DNA of 64,000 nt from Helicobacter_D ganmani (GCF_965138225.1 NZ_CBCSAX010000004.1), one strand, 5' to 3'. Positions 45,418 through 53,804 are shown, numbered from the stretch's first letter. Notes: generated from the sequence alone by a model not told the origin. Numbers and translations are program-made.

Positions 45418-46763
45418 AAAGTATAAAAATTTTTATTCATATTTTACTTAGCCTATGTCTATTTAATGAAATTGCGATAGCAGAAAAAGCAAAAACAAAT
45501 ACAAAAAAAGAGTTGCTAAAAAAGAATACACCTTTTGATATTTATGAACTAAAAGGCAAACAAAATGGAACAACCTTATTAGTCATCGGTGGAATACACG
45601 GAGACGAGCCGGGTGGATTCTTTACCCCTGCATTGCTTGTAAATTTCTATCAAATCAAAAAAGGTAAAGTAATTGTTGTGCCAAATTTAAATCCGGATAG
45701 CATTTTAGCCTTTAGGCGCGGAGTCTATAAAGATATGAATCGTAAGTTTGCCACTATTAAACGCAATGATCCAGACTTTGATAATGTTCAAGCCATCAAA
45801 AAACTTATCACTAATGAAGAAGTTGATTTTATCATCAATCTTCACGATGGACACGGATTCTACCGAGAGAAATGGGAAAACTCCATTTTCAACCCTAAAG
45901 CTTGGGGACAAACTTATGTGATTGACCAAAAAACTTTAGACAATGTAGCCTTTGGAGATTTGGATTCCATTGCCAAACAAATAGAGTCCAAACTTAACCA
46001 ACGCCTACATTATGACTTTCATACCTTTGGTGTGCGCAACACAGAAACGCGCATCAAAGATGAAGAGCAGCAAAATTCTCTTACTTTCTTTGCCATTACA
46101 CACTTAAAGCCCTCGTTAGCGATTGAAACAAGCAAAAACATCACCGAATTACCCCTTAAAACACTTTATCAACTAAGCTCTATTGAAGCACTAATGGAGA
46201 TTCTAGGAATTGAATTTGAACGCAAATTTGACTTAAACCTAGAAAATGTCGCTCAAAAAATCAACGATTTTGGTAGCGTCAAAATCAACCATAATGTTAC
46301 CCTTAAGCTAAATGGAATCCGAAGCTTTATCAATTTTGCTCCGCTTTTAGCGCAAAATAATGTTTTTGATTTCACTCACCCTCTTGGACGCGCAAAAAAA
46401 ACAAAAGAGGGGTATGAAATCTATATTGGGCACAAAAGAATCAGCCTGCTAAAGCCTGATATTTTCCCTATGCAATGCAATGTGAAAGAAGTTGAAATAG
46501 AGCTAGACAAAGAAGTAGTAAAAGCAAATTTTGGTGAAACTTTAGATTTCCGACAAAATTTCTTAATTCGCGGACAAACAGGTGTGCGCGTCAATGTGAT
46601 AGGCTATTCTAAAAAAGGAATTGTGAGCGAACATGGGCTTACCATTAATAAAGAAAATATTGATAAGCGATATTCTTTAGACAAAGCAAAAAGTATCTTT
46701 CGTGCAGAATTTTATCAAGGTAAAAATTTCTGCGGTATGATTAATTTGCACATAAAAGAATAA
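45414..46763 (+). CDS. M99-family peptidoglycan carboxypeptidase (Csd4/Pgp1-like, TTG start)
   Basis: A 449-residue secreted peptidase with signal peptide SIKIFIHILLSLCLFNEIAIA. The zinc site is GGIHGDEPGGFFTPALLV (HxxE) and FIINLHDGHGFYREKWEN (His). VPNLNPDSILAFRR is the substrate Arg/Asn region. A long C-terminal beta domain follows (about 280-449). Csd4 and Pgp1 trim the tripeptide side chain (DL-carboxypeptidase) to set helical shape. The start is TTG at 45414, overlapping the gapA stop by 4 bases with AGGA 6 bases before. H. pylori Csd4 has Gln where this has the first His. Confidence 0.85.
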   Translation: MKSIKIFIHILLSLCLFNEIAIAEKAKTNTKKELLKKNTPFDIYELKGKQNGTTLLVIGGIHGDEPGGFFTPALLVNFYQIKKGKVIVVPNLNPDSILAFRRGVYKDMNRKFATIKRNDPDFDNVQAIKKLITNEEVDFIINLHDGHGFYREKWENSIFNPKAWGQTYVIDQKTLDNVAFGDLDSIAKQIESKLNQRLHYDFHTFGVRNTETRIKDEEQQNSLTFFAITHLKPSLAIETSKNITELPLKTLYQLSSIEALMEILGIEFERKFDLNLENVAQKINDFGSVKINHNVTLKLNGIRSFINFAPLLAQNNVFDFTHPLGRAKKTKEGYEIYIGHKRISLLKPDIFPMQCNVKEVEIELDKEVVKANFGETLDFRQNFLIRGQTGVRVNVIGYSKKGIVSEHGLTINKENIDKRYSLDKAKSIFRAEFYQGKNFCGMINLHIKE

Positions 46764-46765
46764 CA

Positions 46766-47752
46766 ATGCAATCTCAAAATATTCAAGACAAGCAAAACAC
46801 GGCAGTTGTATTGTTAAATATGGGAGGACCTAATTCTTTATTTGAGGTGAAAACATTTTTACAAAATATGTTTGCAGACCCTTATATTTTGCCAATTAAA
46901 AACAATTTTTTGCGCTCAATAGTTGGGAGCTTTATCGTCTATAAACGTTTGGAGGAAGCACAAAGCAATTATCAAAAAATTGGCGGAAAATCACCTCTTG
47001 TTGGACATACTTTTCAATTATGTGCAATGTTGCAAACTATGGAATCGCAAATGTATTTTACCTACGCAATGCGCTATACGCCACCTTTTGCGGACATAGT
47101 TGCGCAAGATTTAAAAGAACGCAACATTCAAAAAGTTGTGCTTTTTAGTATGTATCCACATTTTAGTTACACCACCACAACGTCCTCAATGAAAGATATT
47201 TTAAGGGCATTTAAAGCAAATAAGTTTGCACCAAAAATAATGCAAGTGGAACGTTATTATAAAAACAGAGCATATAATTTAGCAATAGTAGAACGCATTA
47301 AAGAGGCATTAGGTGGAGAGGATTGCAGAGATTTTCATCTTATATTTTCTGCACACTCCCTACCACAGAGAAATATAAGCAATGGAGACCCTTACCAAAA
47401 AGAAATTTTAGAAAATGTAGAGATTTTAAAGTCACTTTTTAAAGAGTTTGGACTGGAGTTTGCAAGCATAAAAGTCGCTTATCAATCAAAAATTGGACCC
47501 ATTAAATGGCTTGAACCTAATCTACAAGACATTTTACCCTATTACCAAAATAAAAAAATGTTAATTTACCCGATTTCTTTTACAATAGACAATTCAGAAA
47601 CAGACTTTGAACTCTCCTACCAATATAAACTAGAAGCGCAAAAATACAAGATTCAAGACTATCGTGTCGCAAAATGTCCCAATAGCGCACAAGATTTTGC
47701 AACTTGCATTTTAGAGCTCATTCAAAATGCAAAACCACTTAAAAATGAGTGA
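46766..47752 (+). CDS. hemH: Ferrochelatase
   Basis: A 328-residue enzyme inserting iron into protoporphyrin IX. Seen: VVLLNMGGPNSLFEVKTFLQ at the start, FMRYTPP-type YAMRYTPPFADIV, the catalytic His in LIFSAHSLPQRNISNGDPY, YQSKIGPIKWLEPN and IYPISFTIDNSETDFELSYQ with the acidic helix. It is last in gapA-M99-hemH (2-base gap). The heme need of cytochrome c, cbb3 oxidase and the P450 all depend on it. Confidence 0.95.
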   Translation: MQSQNIQDKQNTAVVLLNMGGPNSLFEVKTFLQNMFADPYILPIKNNFLRSIVGSFIVYKRLEEAQSNYQKIGGKSPLVGHTFQLCAMLQTMESQMYFTYAMRYTPPFADIVAQDLKERNIQKVVLFSMYPHFSYTTTTSSMKDILRAFKANKFAPKIMQVERYYKNRAYNLAIVERIKEALGGEDCRDFHLIFSAHSLPQRNISNGDPYQKEILENVEILKSLFKEFGLEFASIKVAYQSKIGPIKWLEPNLQDILPYYQNKKMLIYPISFTIDNSETDFELSYQYKLEAQKYKIQDYRVAKCPNSAQDFATCILELIQNAKPLKNE

Positions 47753-47811
47753 GATTTGCACCTCAACCCAAAGCAAACCGCTGCGCTCTTAGGGAATTCT
47801 GCATTAGCGAA

Positions 47812-47960
47812 AAAGGGATTCCCCTCTGTCGTTGTGAGGAATGAAATGACGAAGCAATCCATAATCTAGCATAAATTAAACTTTACAATAGAATCTTTAA
47901 GGGCAAGATTCTGCATTATGGATTTGCGCTTGCGACTTCTCGCAATGACAAACAATGATA
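47812..47960. repeat. Dispersed palindromic repeat, copy at 47.8 kb
   Basis: Two imperfect inverted arms: GTCGTTGTGAGGAATGAAAT with GACGAAGCAATCCATAATCT, and GCATTATGGATTTGCGCTTG with CTCGCAATGACA about 60 bases on. The same words recur at 52.88-53.11 and 53.26-53.30 kb and after hypF. The 220-base gap after hemH holds no gene. Confidence 0.65.
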
Positions 47961-47973
47961 CAAAATAAAGATT

Positions 47974-48924
47974 CTATCCTTTATCCCGCAAATTCAAATA
48001 ATCCCTCAACTCCTTCTCTAACTTCTCTTGCAAAGATTGCGGGGAGAGAATCCTAATAAATGGCAAAAAGCATTTGGCGAGATTTAAAACCTCACCCTCA
48101 TAGCTAAAGTGGCATTCTACGATGAAATCCCTTTGCGATTCCTCTATAATTTTATATTTTATTAAGAAATTCTTGCGAAAAATATATTCCCTCGCTTCGT
48201 TAGAAATGCACAAACGCACTAAAATAGGATTCTGCTAAATCCAAGCAGTAGGGCTTTGGTTGATTGCATCAATGATTTTTTCACTAGGCTTAAAGCCTTG
48301 CAAAACATTCAAACAACTAATTTTGGATAATGTAAAATACTTCAAAATCCCCTTTTCTTCCGCAAGCAAATACCAAATGCCATTATGATGCGTGAGCGCA
48401 TAGGGATTTGCCTCCCTTTTCTTTTCTTTGTAGGTAAATTTTATCGTTTGGTAATGGCAACTTGCTTGTTTTAATTGCAAAAAGATATGCTCAATACTTG
48501 CAGGGGATTCTATATGGTGGTTTTTAATAAGAATCTTTGGAATATCCTTTGGATTCTCTCTTTCATCTAAAATATNGGGGGGGGGGGCAGAATATGCGCG
48601 TTGGAATCTTGCTTGGAGCTTAGAATCTCACGAAGTAATGGTTCATCTAGTTTTGGGTAGAGATTCTCTATCCCGCTAAAATGCGCGAAACTCCTAATAT
48701 CCTTTAGCCCATAAAGCCCTAAAGAATGCTTACCTAAACAATAACCCCCTCCTCGTCCCTTGCGATTTCTAAAAATTAAATCGTTCGTTTAAATCCCGCT
48801 GAATCGTGCGCTTACTAACCCCAAACTCACGCGACAAATCCTCTATGGTAAATCTCTCGCCACTAATGAGCTTCTTTAGGATTAGGGCTAGACGCATTGC
48901 AAGTGTGTCGTGTCCTTGTTTCAT
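47974..48924 (-). pseudogene. Broken HTH-WYL transcriptional regulator
   Basis: Starting at ATG 48924 the minus strand encodes a DeoR-type HTH (LALILKKLISGERFTIEDLS, REFGVSKRTIQRDLNERF). The frame is then lost by one extra T in a 5-T run (48771-48775); the next frame continues with GGYCLGKHSLGLYGLKDIRS and LSSKQDSNAHIL up to an 11-C tract with an N (48576-48587), then a WYL domain (ASCHYQTIKFTYKEKKREAN, PYALTHHNGIWYLLAEEKG). A TAG stop at 48235-48237 interrupts ..SPTAWI/QNPILVRL.., after which the last domain runs in the same frame to 47974. Three separate lesions make it a pseudogene, unless some are sequencing errors. It is divergent from the YaaW gene. Confidence 0.85.
48576..48587. repeat. 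N plus poly-G (11) inside the WYL gene
   Basis: An undetermined base at 48576 followed by eleven Gs (48577-48587). With the stated length the two halves of the WYL gene are out of frame; a tract longer by one or shorter by two would join them. Confidence 0.75.
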
Positions 48925-49092
48925 TTTATCCCTTTTAAAGATTTATTATAACACACAAATATCGCACTCACTAACGTTGTTTGATTTAAATTTTATTTGC
49001 TTTTGTGAGATTCTACAAGCAATAGCAGTAATTATAATAAAAATGGATTGGCAAATAATTTTCTTGCGACAAATCCTGTCATAGCGGCTTTG

Positions 49093-49098
49093 TATAAT
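49093..49098 (+). promoter_or_regulatory. Probable -10 box for the YaaW operon
   Basis: TATAAT 32 bases before the YaaW start, in the 206-base divergent gap with the WYL regulator gene. AAAGGAG sits 7 bases before the ATG. No clear inverted repeat that could be the WYL operator was found. Confidence 0.4.
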
Positions 49099-49130
49099 TT
49101 ACATGATATTTTTAATAAAAGGAGTCAGCT

Positions 49131-49889
49131 ATGGCATACAGATATGACCAAGATTTAGAGTTTTTAAGAGAGAAGGAGCTAAGTAGTCAAGATTTAAATG
49201 ACTTAGTAGAAGTCCTTACAGGCGAAGAAGGCGATAGACGCTTAACTGAAATGCTTACTCAGAATGATTTATATAAGCGATTTTATCCCAATCATAAAGA
49301 ATATTTAGATTTAGTTCTTGAGGAATTACAATGTTTTGGTGGAAACACGATTATAAACATATTGCGTGGCGGAGGTGTCCTATATAAAGAGATTTTATGC
49401 GATGTGTGTGATAAACTTAAAGTTAACTATGATAAAAAATCTCCAACTGAATTAATAGAACAAAATATGTTTATGAAACTCGCAGTGGATGTTTTCTCCA
49501 AAATGGACAAAGATGAAGTAAAAAAGGTAGCAGAATCAATGAATGTGAAAGATTTACCTATTGGTCCAGAGCTGGTTGCTTATGCGCAACTTGCATTTAG
49601 GGCTGGAGGATTCAAATCCTATCAAATGACACTTATTGTAGCTAATTATATATGGAAAGTATTGTTTGGGCATGGATTACGACTCACAACTAATGCTTCC
49701 CTTACAAGAATATTATCCATCTTAGCAGGTCCTATTGGTTTGACAATCACAGCACTATGGACTGTGTGGGATATCGCTGGTGCTGCTTATAGAGTAACGG
49801 TTCCAGCAGTGATTCAAGTGGCATTCTTGCGACAAACTTACAAGGAAATAAAATCTGGCAGCATAAAACGAGACAATACGAATAATTAA
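49131..49889 (+). CDS. yaaW: YaaW / UPF0174 family protein (DUF3944 N-terminus)
   Basis: A 252-residue protein. The N-terminus MAYRYDQDLEFLREKELSSQ is the DUF3944 signature. Next comes LQCFGGNTIINILRGGGVLY and KEILCDVCDKLKVNYDKKSP (UPF0174), then GGFKSYQMTLIVANYIWKVL, and a hydrophobic C-terminal region (about 195-235: ILSILAGPIGLTITALWTVW). H. pylori has several paralogues (HP1587/HP1588 type) and E. coli has YaaW; none has a known job. It heads an operon with two larger membrane proteins and faces a WYL regulator, a setting that suggests a conditional, stress- or defence-type function. That last point is inference. Confidence 0.85.
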   Translation: MAYRYDQDLEFLREKELSSQDLNDLVEVLTGEEGDRRLTEMLTQNDLYKRFYPNHKEYLDLVLEELQCFGGNTIINILRGGGVLYKEILCDVCDKLKVNYDKKSPTELIEQNMFMKLAVDVFSKMDKDEVKKVAESMNVKDLPIGPELVAYAQLAFRAGGFKSYQMTLIVANYIWKVLFGHGLRLTTNASLTRILSILAGPIGLTITALWTVWDIAGAAYRVTVPAVIQVAFLRQTYKEIKSGSIKRDNTNN

Positions 49890-49901
49890 AAGGAGTAGGC
49901 A

Positions 49902-50871
49902 ATGTCATTAATCTATTTAGGAAAAGAAATTTATGATTGGCTTAATAACTGCAAAAAAACAAAGCAATACCATAACGAAACAGAAACAAATTTAAATCAG
50001 GCATTTTTATCTTTTGAGGCAACCAATCAAAAATTACAAAATGCCTTTGGGGAGCTAGGACGACTACAAACACATATTCTTCAGAGTAACCTCAAAAAAT
50101 ATGAAAAACTTGCGGAAAAATTAGTAGGCATTAATGACTTGGATTTGCAAGGTATGAGTGGAACAGAGATTATGGATTTAAAAAATCTTGATAAATCTAT
50201 TGTGGCTATCAATGAGATTATTGTCGGGTTAATAGCTAGCGGTGTATCTGGAGCTATGGCAGGATTTGGTGCGTTTGGTGCGGCAGGAATGTTCGCAACC
50301 GCTTCTACTGGCACAAGTATTAGCACATTAAGTGGTGCTGCAGCCACAAAAGCAACTCTAGCTTGGTTTGGCGGGGGAAGTATAGCAAGTGGTGGCCTTG
50401 GGTATGGCTGGGGGAATGTGGGTGCTAGGAGGTATTGCTGCGATTCCAGCTGTCGCTACCTTGATTATGATTCTAGGCAAAAATGCCGAATCTGCAAAAT
50501 ACAAAGCATTAGCCCAATGGTGCAGCACTAAAGCCTTAATAGAAGAGATAAAAGCAGAAATTCTAGCAAAACAACAAGTCATCAATAAAGCACAAGAAAA
50601 AACGAAAGACTTGTTTAAAAGCAGTGATTTACTGATGAAACAAATCGGCATTGTAGAATATATCTCAAAAACACAAGGAAAGAGTGTAAGCAAATGGGAG
50701 GCAAAAGAGCAAGACAACCTAAAATCAATGATGCAACTTGCAGACACGATTGTCAAAACCATTAACGCTCCCCTAATGAACGATGAAGACCCCTTAACGC
50801 AAAAAATAATAGCACATCAAGCAAAATGCAAAGAACTCATTGAAAAAATCAATGCAAAATGGGGCAAATAA
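49902..50871 (+). pseudogene. Frameshifted glycine-rich, coiled-coil membrane protein
   Basis: The frame from ATG 49902 gives 165 good residues: a coiled coil (about 20-75), then a Gly/Ala-rich stretch (AINEIIVGLIASGVSGAMAG, FGAFGAAGMFATASTGTSIS). At 50398-50402 (CTTGGGTATGG) one extra base shifts it, and the rest (ARRYCCDSS...) is nonsense until 50531. The +1 frame carries straight on: GMAGGMWVLGGIAAIPAVAT, then a second coiled coil (AESAKYKALAQWCSTKALIE ... LIEKINAKWGK) to 50871. Restored, it is about 322 residues: helix, glycine-zipper membrane hairpin, helix. The family is unknown; the shape resembles pore-forming or membrane-remodelling proteins. The error lies in a GGG run, so a sequencing error is possible. 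Confidence 0.75.
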
Positions 50872-50929
50872 AGCTACTTCCTAAGCCATTAAGGCTTAGG
50901 ATTCCAAAGAATATAAAAAGGAATAGAAA

Positions 50930-52612
50930 ATGACACAAAAAGCGTTTGTTGAGGAAGTAATAGAGGAGATTGGCACACAAAGCCTAGCTAAACTTGGTTT
51001 AAATATTTTTAGCCTAAACACCTATGCCGCTTATGGAGCAAGTGCGCAAATGACAAGTGATACCGCAAGGGCATACAATCAACACAAAAAGAATGATAAA
51101 TTTTTCGGACAGACTTTTGAGGAATTAGATATTGGAATCCAAAATATAAAAGATTCTCTCTTGAATACAGGAAACAAAACCTACACGACTGACACACTCG
51201 CAGATATTAAATACGCACAAGATATTTTAAAAAGCAATAAAAAGATAGAAAACCTTGATGAAAAAGATAGGCAGAAAGTAGAGTATATTTTAGCCTATTA
51301 TGCCGATGAAGTGGAGAATATGGACTTTAGCGATCCTATCCTAGCGGCACTCGCTCACAAAAACCATACTACAACCGATACCGTAACCCTTGATAAAGAG
51401 GGCAATGTTATAAAAACCGCACAACTCAAAGTGATTAAAGACACAGAGGGCTTACTTGAAGACCGCTATTTAGATGGAGAAAATGCACCCGATGAACTCA
51501 AAATGCCCTTTGATGATTATAAAAGGCATAGAGAAAAGTTAGAGGAAATGATTGCAAAAGGCAAAAATAATCCCAATGATGAAAAAGCGGTAGATAAGGC
51601 AAGAAAGGCAGAGAAAGCCCTAGAAAAACTCAACGCAAACAATCTCTGCAATCGCCTAATGTGTGAAAATCCTAATGCGGCAGCAGTCGTGTTTCAAGGC
51701 GTAAGTGCGGGAGGGCATATCCTCCAAGCAGGAACAAGCGATGCGGTTGTAGTCGCACTCTCTACACTTGCAAGTGGAATCGTATGGGAAATTAAGGATA
51801 TGTTTAAGAGCAAAATGGATTCTGAAACTTCTGTTTTGGAGCGCATTAAGCGACTATTCCAAAGGACAATAGAGGCATTTCAAAAGACTTTTACAAGAGG
51901 AGCTGGATTTGGCGCGATAGACGCTATTGTCGGCATTGTCGGGCAGATTTTCAAATCTATCGCTAGAGACTTAAAGCGCATTTGGGATTCGCTTAGAACT
52001 AGTGCGAAATCCATTTATAATGCAATCTACGACTATGTAAGCGGAAAAATTACAAGCATGCAAGAATTGCTTAGGACTATTCTAAAATCCCTCTTTTCTG
52101 CGGCGGCGGTGATTGGTGTCGCTATATTGCAAAAGAAGCTAGAAGTAGAAATGATTGCATTTTTAGCACCCATAGGTGCATTTAGCGCACACTTTGCAAG
52201 CATTCTTGCTACGATTCTATCCATTACCGCTGGGGCATTTGCCGTTGTTTTGGCAATGCGTAGCATTGATATGGCACTAGATGCGTTTTTTGGTGCGTTT
52301 GATTATGCGAGGTTTTCCGCACAAAGAGCCGAAGCAATCGCCACTCTATGCGCAGAAAACCTCCCCCAACTCATAGCGGAGCGGGAGGAAATAGAGAGGC
52401 TAATAGAATCCACGCACAAGGAGCGGTTAATGACACTTGATAGCTCGTTTGCAGATTGCGCAATCGCAATGGAGAATAACGATGTTGACGCCTATACTGA
52501 AGCATTACAAAAGATTAACGCACTTTGGGGCGCAGAACTAAAAATCAAAACAATGAACGATGTCAAAGCAATTCTGCAAAAGCCAAATAGAACAGGCTGC
52601 TTAGAATGGTAG
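50930..52612 (+). CDS. 560-residue membrane protein of unknown family
   Basis: I do not recognise this protein. Residues 1-245 are hydrophilic and mostly helical, very rich in Lys, Glu and Asp (for example EKAVDKARKAEKALEKLNAN). Residues 250-290 (AVVFQGVSAGGHILQAGTSD), 324-345 (GAGFGAIDAIVGIVGQIF) and 388-447 (FSAAAVIGVAIL, APIGAFSAHFASILATILSI) are hydrophobic with many Gly and Ala; between them is an amphipathic basic helix (ERIKRLFQRTIEAFQKTF). Residues 455-560 are again helical and soluble. There is no signal peptide and no ATP or metal motif. It lies 58 bases after the frameshifted gene, with AAAAGGAATAG before the ATG, and is probably in the same operon as YaaW. Its size and Ala/Gly-rich membrane region fit a membrane effector, but this is speculation. 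Confidence 0.75.
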   Translation: MTQKAFVEEVIEEIGTQSLAKLGLNIFSLNTYAAYGASAQMTSDTARAYNQHKKNDKFFGQTFEELDIGIQNIKDSLLNTGNKTYTTDTLADIKYAQDILKSNKKIENLDEKDRQKVEYILAYYADEVENMDFSDPILAALAHKNHTTTDTVTLDKEGNVIKTAQLKVIKDTEGLLEDRYLDGENAPDELKMPFDDYKRHREKLEEMIAKGKNNPNDEKAVDKARKAEKALEKLNANNLCNRLMCENPNAAAVVFQGVSAGGHILQAGTSDAVVVALSTLASGIVWEIKDMFKSKMDSETSVLERIKRLFQRTIEAFQKTFTRGAGFGAIDAIVGIVGQIFKSIARDLKRIWDSLRTSAKSIYNAIYDYVSGKITSMQELLRTILKSLFSAAAVIGVAILQKKLEVEMIAFLAPIGAFSAHFASILATILSITAGAFAVVLAMRSIDMALDAFFGAFDYARFSAQRAEAIATLCAENLPQLIAEREEIERLIESTHKERLMTLDSSFADCAIAMENNDVDAYTEALQKINALWGAELKIKTMNDVKAILQKPNRTGCLEW

Positions 52613-52668
52613 AATCCAAATCTTAGATTCCGCTTTAATAAGTCTTTGCGGATTTTAAATGAGTAGCA

Positions 52669-52872
52669 ATGCTGTGGGCGATTTTGAGTGCTATTTTGGG
52701 ACTTATTTTAATCCCGCTCATTCTTTTCCTTAAGGCGATAGTGCCTCTTTTGTTTATTGTGATTTTTGGATTATTAGCACTCTTTAGCCTATCCCCTTAC
52801 GCCCTTGTAGCAGTGCTAGGATTCATAGGCTTATGGCTTATCTTTTCTTATTGCGACACAAAGGATTCTTAG
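52669..52872 (+). CDS. Small hydrophobic membrane protein
   Basis: A 67-residue protein that is nearly all membrane: AILSAILGLILIPLILFLKA, then IVPLLFIVIFGLLALFSLSP and YALVAVLGFIGLWLIFSYCD, giving two to three helices. It starts 56 bases after the 560-residue gene and ends where the repeat region begins. A GAGT sequence before the ATG is a poor ribosome site. It could be the last gene of the YaaW operon or chance coding; composition favours a real membrane peptide. Confidence 0.5.
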   Translation: MLWAILSAILGLILIPLILFLKAIVPLLFIVIFGLLALFSLSPYALVAVLGFIGLWLIFSYCDTKDS

Positions 52873-52879
52873 AATCCTT

Positions 52880-53110
52880 AACTCGTCATTGTGAGGGCAA
52901 CTCGTGGTGCGCCCCCGCTGCCATTGCGAAGCCTAGAGGCTCTGGCGTATCCCTGCTATCATTGCGAGGAGCGAACGAAGCGAGTAACGAAGTAATCCAT
53001 AATTTAGAATCCCGCCTTAAATTTACTACTTACTTTTTTAAGATTCCATTGTCTTATTTACTGAAGTTTAATATTATAGATTGCCACGAGACAAAGCCCT
53101 GCAATGAAGC
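52880..53110. repeat. Dispersed palindromic repeat cluster
   Basis: Several partial copies: CGTCATTGTGAGGGCAACTC, CCATTGCGAAGCCTAGAGGC, ATCATTGCGAGGAGCGAACG followed by AAGCGAGTAACGAAGTAATC, and further on GATTGCCACGAGACAAAGCC and AATGAAGCGGTGGTGTG. These words, and their reverse complements, recur at 47.8 and 53.27 kb. The 460-base stretch 52873-53332 holds only these copies; the frame 52833-53120 is read out of them and is not a gene. Confidence 0.65.
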
Positions 53111-53257
53111 GGTGGTGTGATTTTGCCACTTAGTCATTGTGAGAAAATTTGAAAAATTTTCGTTGCGCACTATGTAGCAATTCGCTCACACTTACAAATC
53201 TAAATTTAAGCATATCTTAAAGGCGAACAATGGAACCATAAAAAGGCTTTGGATAGA

Positions 53258-53310
53258 TTATAGATTGCTTCGGGCACACCCTCGCAATGACGCGGTGATA
53301 GAATCTCATC
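53258..53310. repeat. Dispersed repeat copy at 53.3 kb
   Basis: ATTATAGATTGCTTCGGGCA followed by CCCTCGCAATGACGCGGTGA, the reverse-oriented partner of the copies at 52.9 kb, close to the end of the small gene at 53333. Confidence 0.6.
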
Positions 53311-53332
53311 TTAGAGATTCCATTGTAGATGT

Positions 53333-53524
53333 TTAGGATTCCGCGCCCTTACTTTCTGACTTCAAATTCCCACTAGAAAACTTCTCTTTAATGTTTTCAA
53401 GCTTATCCTTAATTGCATCAGTATAGCCATAATCACTGCAAAAAACTTGTTTTTTGTCAATCTCCCCATCAAGCCACTTCTTAGCAATCCAAGCTGCCGC
53501 AAATCCTACAACAAATCTAAGCAT
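53333..53524 (-). CDS. Small hypothetical protein with N-terminal membrane helix
   Basis: A 63-residue protein: a short N-terminal hydrophobic helix (LRFVVGFAAAWIAKKWLDGE) and a charged helical tail (DAIKDKLENIKEKFSSGNLK). A perfect AAGGAGG lies 6 bases before the ATG, so it is very likely translated. It resembles small YtxH-type envelope proteins in shape, but no family is recognised. It stands alone; the 280 bases up to the porB end contain only a terminator for the por operon and no gene that I can see. Confidence 0.65.
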   Translation of the reverse strand: MLRFVVGFAAAWIAKKWLDGEIDKKQVFCSDYGYTDAIKDKLENIKEKFSSGNLKSESKGAES

Positions 53525-53777
53525 AATGCCTCCTTAAATTAATTTATAGATTTCTCTATGGGCAAATTATAAACCAACAAGATGACAGGATATGTCGCGA
53601 AATTTATTTTGTGGAGTTATGTAACAAGATTCTATGTATCCAATGATTTGTGCAGATTCTATGCTCTCACAATGGACAATAATTCTTAATAATAAAAAAG
53701 AAAGGTAAAAAAATAGATTCCAAACAAGGGCTATTGTGCCCCATTAACGCATTGTTAAATCTTTATAATCTTACAAA

Positions 53778-53801
53778 ATAGCAAAGCCTAAGCTCTGCTA
53801 T
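53778..53801 (-). terminator. Terminator of the porCDAB operon
   Basis: An inverted repeat just after the porB stop: ATAGCAAAGC and GCTCTGCTAT (9 of 10 pairs) with a CTAA loop. On the minus strand it is followed by TTTTGTAAGATTAT. Confidence 0.6.
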
Positions 53802-53804
53802 TTG

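Noticed and set aside
48806..49084. 92-codon plus-strand frame
   Set aside because: Antisense to the helix-turn-helix part of the WYL regulator and its promoter region.
52833..53120. 95-codon frame after the small membrane protein
   Set aside because: It reads through the dispersed repeats and has no ribosome site or membrane/soluble domain pattern.
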